Positions 62,826-64,000 of a DNA stretch of 64,000 bases are shown here, piece by piece. Both the position numbers and the translations under genes were made by a program. The notes beneath the pieces were generated by a model. It did no database searches, was not told where the DNA came from, and saw nothing but the letters and a program-made list of their open reading frames with translations. Each line of letters begins with the position of its first letter. Within the stretch, counting starts at the first letter, position 1. The DNA comes from Neolewinella litorea (lineage in GTDB: Bacteria; Bacteroidota; Bacteroidia; Chitinophagales; Saprospiraceae): assembly GCF_004803465.1 (NCBI RefSeq), contig NZ_SRSF01000003.1, positions 434,001-498,000 of the forward strand. The letters are read 5' to 3'.

Positions 62826-63728
62826 TCAGTCCACGATGGCCTCCGAGAAGAAGGCGTGCACTTCCCCCGGGCTCGGTTGCTCGGCCGGGGAAACGAGGCG
62901 GAAGCCCAGGAAGGGGCTGTCGACATTCCACCAGCGGCTTTTGGGGATCTGGGGGTCGCGGGCCTGCCAGCGCGGGCTCGACTTTTCGCGGGCGCGGCAC
63001 CCGGCGGTGCTCATTTCAGTGTCGAACGACCCGCCGCGTACGGTACGCGAGTGCTTTCCGTCGGGCCGCATCCAGGGGTCAGCGGGCGCGGCGGCGATCC
63101 GGTCGGCATAGTCGTCGTAGTATTCGTCGAGCGTCCATTCGCTCACGTTACCGATCATGTCGTAGAGTCCCCAGGCATTGGGTTGTTTTTCGCCCGTTGG
63201 GTGATAGGTTTCTTCCCCGTTTTCGTACAACCAGGCCAGGTCCTCAAGGTCGGCCGGATCGGGCTCCTCCCCGGCCAGACAGGCGTATTCCCATTCGGCT
63301 TCCGTCGGCAGGCGGAAGAAGCGGCCCGTTTTTTCGTAGAGCCACTCGCAGTAGCGCAGGGCGGCCTGCTGGGTGGTATTCACCTGGGGGTAGCCGCCGC
63401 GGGTACCCATGCCGTAGGTCAGGTCGAGGTAGGGTGGGGAGGGGCGGCTCACCGCATCAACGTCCCAACCCTCGGTAGCGGCCACCGGCGTATCGTTGTC
63501 CCGCACCTGGAACAGGCGGTAGGCGTCGTGGGTCACCTCGTGGCTGCTGATGGCGAAGGGGGACAGGGTAACGAGCTGCCCGGTCTCCCCGAAGGCAAAA
63601 CTGCCCCCCTCCAGGGGCACCATCGTGAAGTACACCTCACTGCCCGGCAAGCGAACCGTATCGAGGGGTTGGGCGCGGAGCGCGGGTGCCAGGAAAAGCA
63701 GGAAGAGCAAAAACGGGTGGTAATGCAT
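62826..63728 (-). CDS. Exported formylglycine-generating-enzyme-like (SUMF1/FGE-fold) protein
   Basis: A 300-residue protein with signal peptide (FLLFLLFLAPALRAQ) and the FGE-sulfatase fold: MVPLEGGSFAFGE, FAISSHEVTHDAYRLFQ, RLPTEAEWEYACLAGEEPDP, WGLYDMIGNVSEWTLDEYYD, RTVRGGSFDTE and FLGFRLV. The C-terminal Cys pair of true formylglycine-generating enzymes was not evident, and no sulfatase gene is adjacent, so it may be a structural relative like the gliding proteins GldJ/GldK, though it lacks their lipobox. The start is ATG 63728; a TATATTTG box lies upstream. Confidence 0.88.
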   Translation of the reverse strand: MHYHPFLLFLLFLAPALRAQPLDTVRLPGSEVYFTMVPLEGGSFAFGETGQLVTLSPFAISSHEVTHDAYRLFQVRDNDTPVAATEGWDVDAVSRPSPPYLDLTYGMGTRGGYPQVNTTQQAALRYCEWLYEKTGRFFRLPTEAEWEYACLAGEEPDPADLEDLAWLYENGEETYHPTGEKQPNAWGLYDMIGNVSEWTLDEYYDDYADRIAAAPADPWMRPDGKHSRTVRGGSFDTEMSTAGCRAREKSSPRWQARDPQIPKSRWWNVDSPFLGFRLVSPAEQPSPGEVHAFFSEAIVD

Positions 63729-63754
63729 GATCGGCGACGTAAGCGAATGGCCGC

Positions 63755-63762
63755 CAAATATA
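63755..63762 (-). promoter_or_regulatory. Predicted -7 element for the FGE-fold gene
   Basis: TATATTTG on the minus strand matches TAnnTTTG exactly, 26 bp before the ATG at 63728. No TTTG was seen at the -33 distance. Confidence 0.5.
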
Positions 63763-63940
63763 GGAATCCGGGGGAAGGGGCAGGTGACTCCGAGCCGAAT
63801 ACGGGACATTACCGCCGTACATCCGTCATAATGTCAATATTTCACACAATAAGGGCGAAATAATTAACGATTTATGCTTCGGTCTCCGACTTTGTTACTA
63901 TATTTTAAAGTACCTACCCGACCGCTTAACGCCTTCCTGC

Positions 63941-64000
63941 ATGAAATCTTTGTATACCGTCCTCTTCGTAGTATTTGCCCTGCTGTTTGCCGGCGGAGCT
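63941..64000 (+). CDS. Start of an exported protein (cut by the window end)
   Basis: The ATG at 63941 opens a frame to the window end whose 20 codons read as a signal peptide (MKSLYTVLFVVFALLFAGGA). The remainder and its function lie outside. The upstream 200 bp are AT-rich relative to the rest and are shared with the divergent FGE-fold gene. Confidence 0.7.
   Translation, partial: MKSLYTVLFVVFALLFAGGA

Overview
The window is chromosomal DNA of a GC-rich member of the Bacteroidota, most probably a Saprospiria/Lewinella-like marine bacterium (inference). The evidence is a DUF5103 type IX secretion plug protein, TonB-dependent and outer-membrane proteins, AQ-type signal-peptide cleavage sites, an Obg that ends right after its GTPase domain, a short adenylate kinase, an L21-type helix-hairpin-helix domain, and Bacteroidota promoters (TTTG-N19-21-TAnnTTTG) upstream of several genes. 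Coding density is high, gene orientation changes often, and no rRNA, tRNA, CRISPR array, prophage or classical IS element was recognised. Non-ATG starts (GTG, TTG, perhaps even ATC) appear at several genes.

Layout. 1-6.2 kb (minus): a FucP-type sugar/H+ symporter cut by the window edge, a four-PAS sigma-54 activator, ftsH and rsfS. 6.3-16.2 kb: birA, a secreted S9 peptidase, an FGGY (gluconate-type) kinase, a UbiA-like membrane protein, an M42 aminopeptidase, pyrE, then NUDIX-adk-obgE. 16.2-26.9 kb: a secreted SPOR/peptidoglycan-binding protein, a TPR protein, a SpoU-type RNA methyltransferase with an FKBP lipoprotein, an exported ADP-ribosylglycohydrolase, guaB, a small membrane protein, comF, a beta-barrel protein and a glucosaminidase-LysM protein. 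27-32.3 kb: arginine deiminase, a TonB-dependent receptor, a RAYT transposase between palindromic REP elements, and a lactonase lipoprotein. 32.3-45.3 kb: glgB beside an unusual glycogen-binding/H1-like/HhH fusion, a thioesterase-pepT pair, an MtfA-like peptidase, a possible ATP-grasp protein, an exported inorganic pyrophosphatase, RlpA, ThuA, and an orphan peptide-binding lipoprotein with a TonB-C-like periplasmic protein. 45.3-64 kb: sucA, an SDR, a HAD-like protein, PhoD, a probable small RNA gene, a MacA/TolC-type efflux pair, the T9SS plug with a DNA glycosylase, an acyl-CoA synthetase, a small hypothetical protein, an acyl-CoA dehydrogenase behind paired operators, ApbE, a Gfo/Idh oxidoreductase, a sulfatase-modifying-factor-like protein, and the first codons of a secreted protein.

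How it fits together. Most genes are housekeeping or envelope functions. The parts most worth attention are a predicted free-standing structured RNA at about 50.94-51.08 kb with its own promoter and terminator, the RAYT/REP locus at 30.4-31.16 kb, the glycogen-binding/HhH fusion next to glgB, a methyltransferase gene without a usable canonical start codon, and a promoter bracketed by two identical palindromes in front of the acyl-CoA dehydrogenase.
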